Assembly: GCA_020633325.1 (NCBI GenBank)
Contig: JACKDX010000001.1
Span: 1,792,511 to 1,856,510, forward strand
Direction: 5' to 3'
DNA length: 64,000 nucleotides
Origin: Myxococcales bacterium
Lineage (GTDB): Bacteria; Myxococcota_A; Polyangia; Polyangiales; GCA-016699535
The translations under genes were made by a program, and so were the position numbers. Below, piece after piece: positions 63,247 through 64,000 of this stretch (positions are counted from its first letter, which is position 1; each line of letters opens with the position of its first letter). The notes beneath the pieces were generated by a model that worked only from the letters and a program-made list of their open reading frames with translations, had not been told where the DNA came from and did no database searches.

Positions 63247-64000
63247 TCAGTTAAGCTGTAAAACATCATACACATCGGATTAAAACGCTTGGGCGTCCTA
63301 GTATTATTCCCGGCTCTGGCTTGGCTGGGGGAGAAGCTGCCACCCACGTGTTGAGTTGACTCGCATGCAAGTCCTGTACCCACGCAAAAAACCCCTGGAA
63401 ATTCAGGTTTTAACGGACTTAGCCACGCCTCTCGATGGGGTCATCCGTTCCAACAGAGGTCACTGAAGGCCCCAGGCAAAAACCAGTCACCGCCCTGCCA
63501 CGCGCCATGCCAAACGGTTGACGCCCCGCCACGGCGTCGGGTCAGTAAACCCCGATGCCCAGCGTAACGGCGCACCCGATGCGTAACGAATTTCCGTCGC
63601 TAGCCCCGGCAAACGATAAATCCCGAACTAAAATTCAGCCGCAATCGAGGAATTTTATTCCGGCGCATTTCGCATAGAAAGCTTCGCATGGCGGGGTCGA
63701 TTCCCTGTGGGGCTCATCGGCTTCCTCACAGAAGCGGCTGGTTTCCAAGAAATGGCAATATGCTGGATGCTCACGCTTCAAATTCCACCATCGGCGCCGT
63801 GCAATCGTCTTCTGGGTACAAGTTGCAGGTTAAAATCCCACTCTGCATCTTCGGGTGAGTCTACAACCACTGGATGCACGTGATTCGTTAGTAGGGCTAT
63901 GTTGTGAAAAGCGCACCGCGCAGCATGCTGTGTTTTGGGAAATCGCGCGCTTTTCCCACGAAGACAGTGAAATCAACGGCTTAGATAGGTGGTTAGTGAC
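63247..64000. other. Terminal region without an intact gene
   Basis: No convincing open reading frame with a start was found. Several short frames on both strands look protein-like but are broken by stops, including a minus-strand string with TNHVHPVVV (about 63778-63972), another with WWNLKREHPAYCHFLETSRF (downstream in another frame) and a third with RYASGAPLRWASG near 63500-63620. A 6-bp hairpin (GACGCC/GGCGTC) lies at about 63520-63538. The stretch may be a decayed gene, a repeat copy or intergenic DNA. Confidence 0.35.

Noticed and set aside
62314..63261. Plus-strand open frame of about 315 codons opposite the sigma factor
   Set aside because: It is antisense to a clear sigma-70 gene with all conserved regions, and its own translation has no recognisable domain; it reflects the GC-rich codon pattern.

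Overview
The window looks like a chromosomal segment of a Myxococcota-type (former deltaproteobacterial) bacterium of moderate to high GC. The reasons are three Hanks-type Ser/Thr kinases in the first 11 kb, one of them a kinase-ATPase-TPR-GAF fusion; a Roadblock protein next to a kinase; HEAT- and TPR-rich exported proteins; an AgmX/PglI-type protein inside a TPR operon resembling the Myxococcus gliding (Agl/Glt) envelope genes; and an NtrC-type activator. Genes are very tightly packed, with many ATGA/GTGA stop-start overlaps and short tail-to-tail overlaps. I saw no rRNA, CRISPR array, integrase or intact insertion sequence. There is one tRNA.

Layout. 1-5 kb: two Ser/Thr kinases, the first cut by the window edge. 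5-9.8 kb: a short-chain dehydrogenase homologue that has lost its catalytic Tyr and Lys, a small conserved-looking protein with a near-consensus promoter, rsmA, a flavin reductase-like protein and an LpoA/LppC-like periplasmic-binding protein. 9.8-15.4 kb (minus strand): a probable operon pyrE, lipoprotein, HEAT lipoprotein, PpiC-type isomerase, Roadblock protein, zinc-ribbon Ser/Thr kinase. 15.4-24 kb: gshA, then an operon ihfB-tyrS-lpoB-like-COG3014-like, a membrane-anchored HEAT protein and a trans-sulfuration enzyme. 24-30.3 kb: a partial complex I operon nuoA-B-C-D-G-H-I. 30.5-39.6 kb: aminopeptidase P, proC, PLP-homeostasis protein, a ParA/MinD-J-like-RodZ-HTH fusion, a lamin-tail-domain protein, recD2 and a beta-lactamase-fold hydrolase.

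39.9-55.3 kb is the most distinctive part. An exbB-exbD-tonB set and a lipoprotein run rightward into tRNA-Val. Facing them is a leftward array of nine genes: an exported coiled-coil protein, two large TPR proteins, a TPR lipoprotein, a small exported protein, a small membrane protein, an AgmX/PglI-family protein, an exported coiled-coil protein and an outer-membrane beta-barrel. Together they could form a trans-envelope machine related to the Glt complex: an inner-membrane motor, an FHA-like/TonB-like linker, periplasmic TPR scaffolds and an outer-membrane pore. A sigma-54 activator is divergent from this array, although the array itself carries a sigma-70-like promoter.

55.4-64 kb: the NtrC-like regulator, a three-gene operon (HIT, HD phosphohydrolase, exported protein), Fe/Mn superoxide dismutase, an oligopeptide-type substrate-binding lipoprotein and a primary-like sigma-70 factor. 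The last 750 bases hold no intact gene but have protein-like fragments in several frames.
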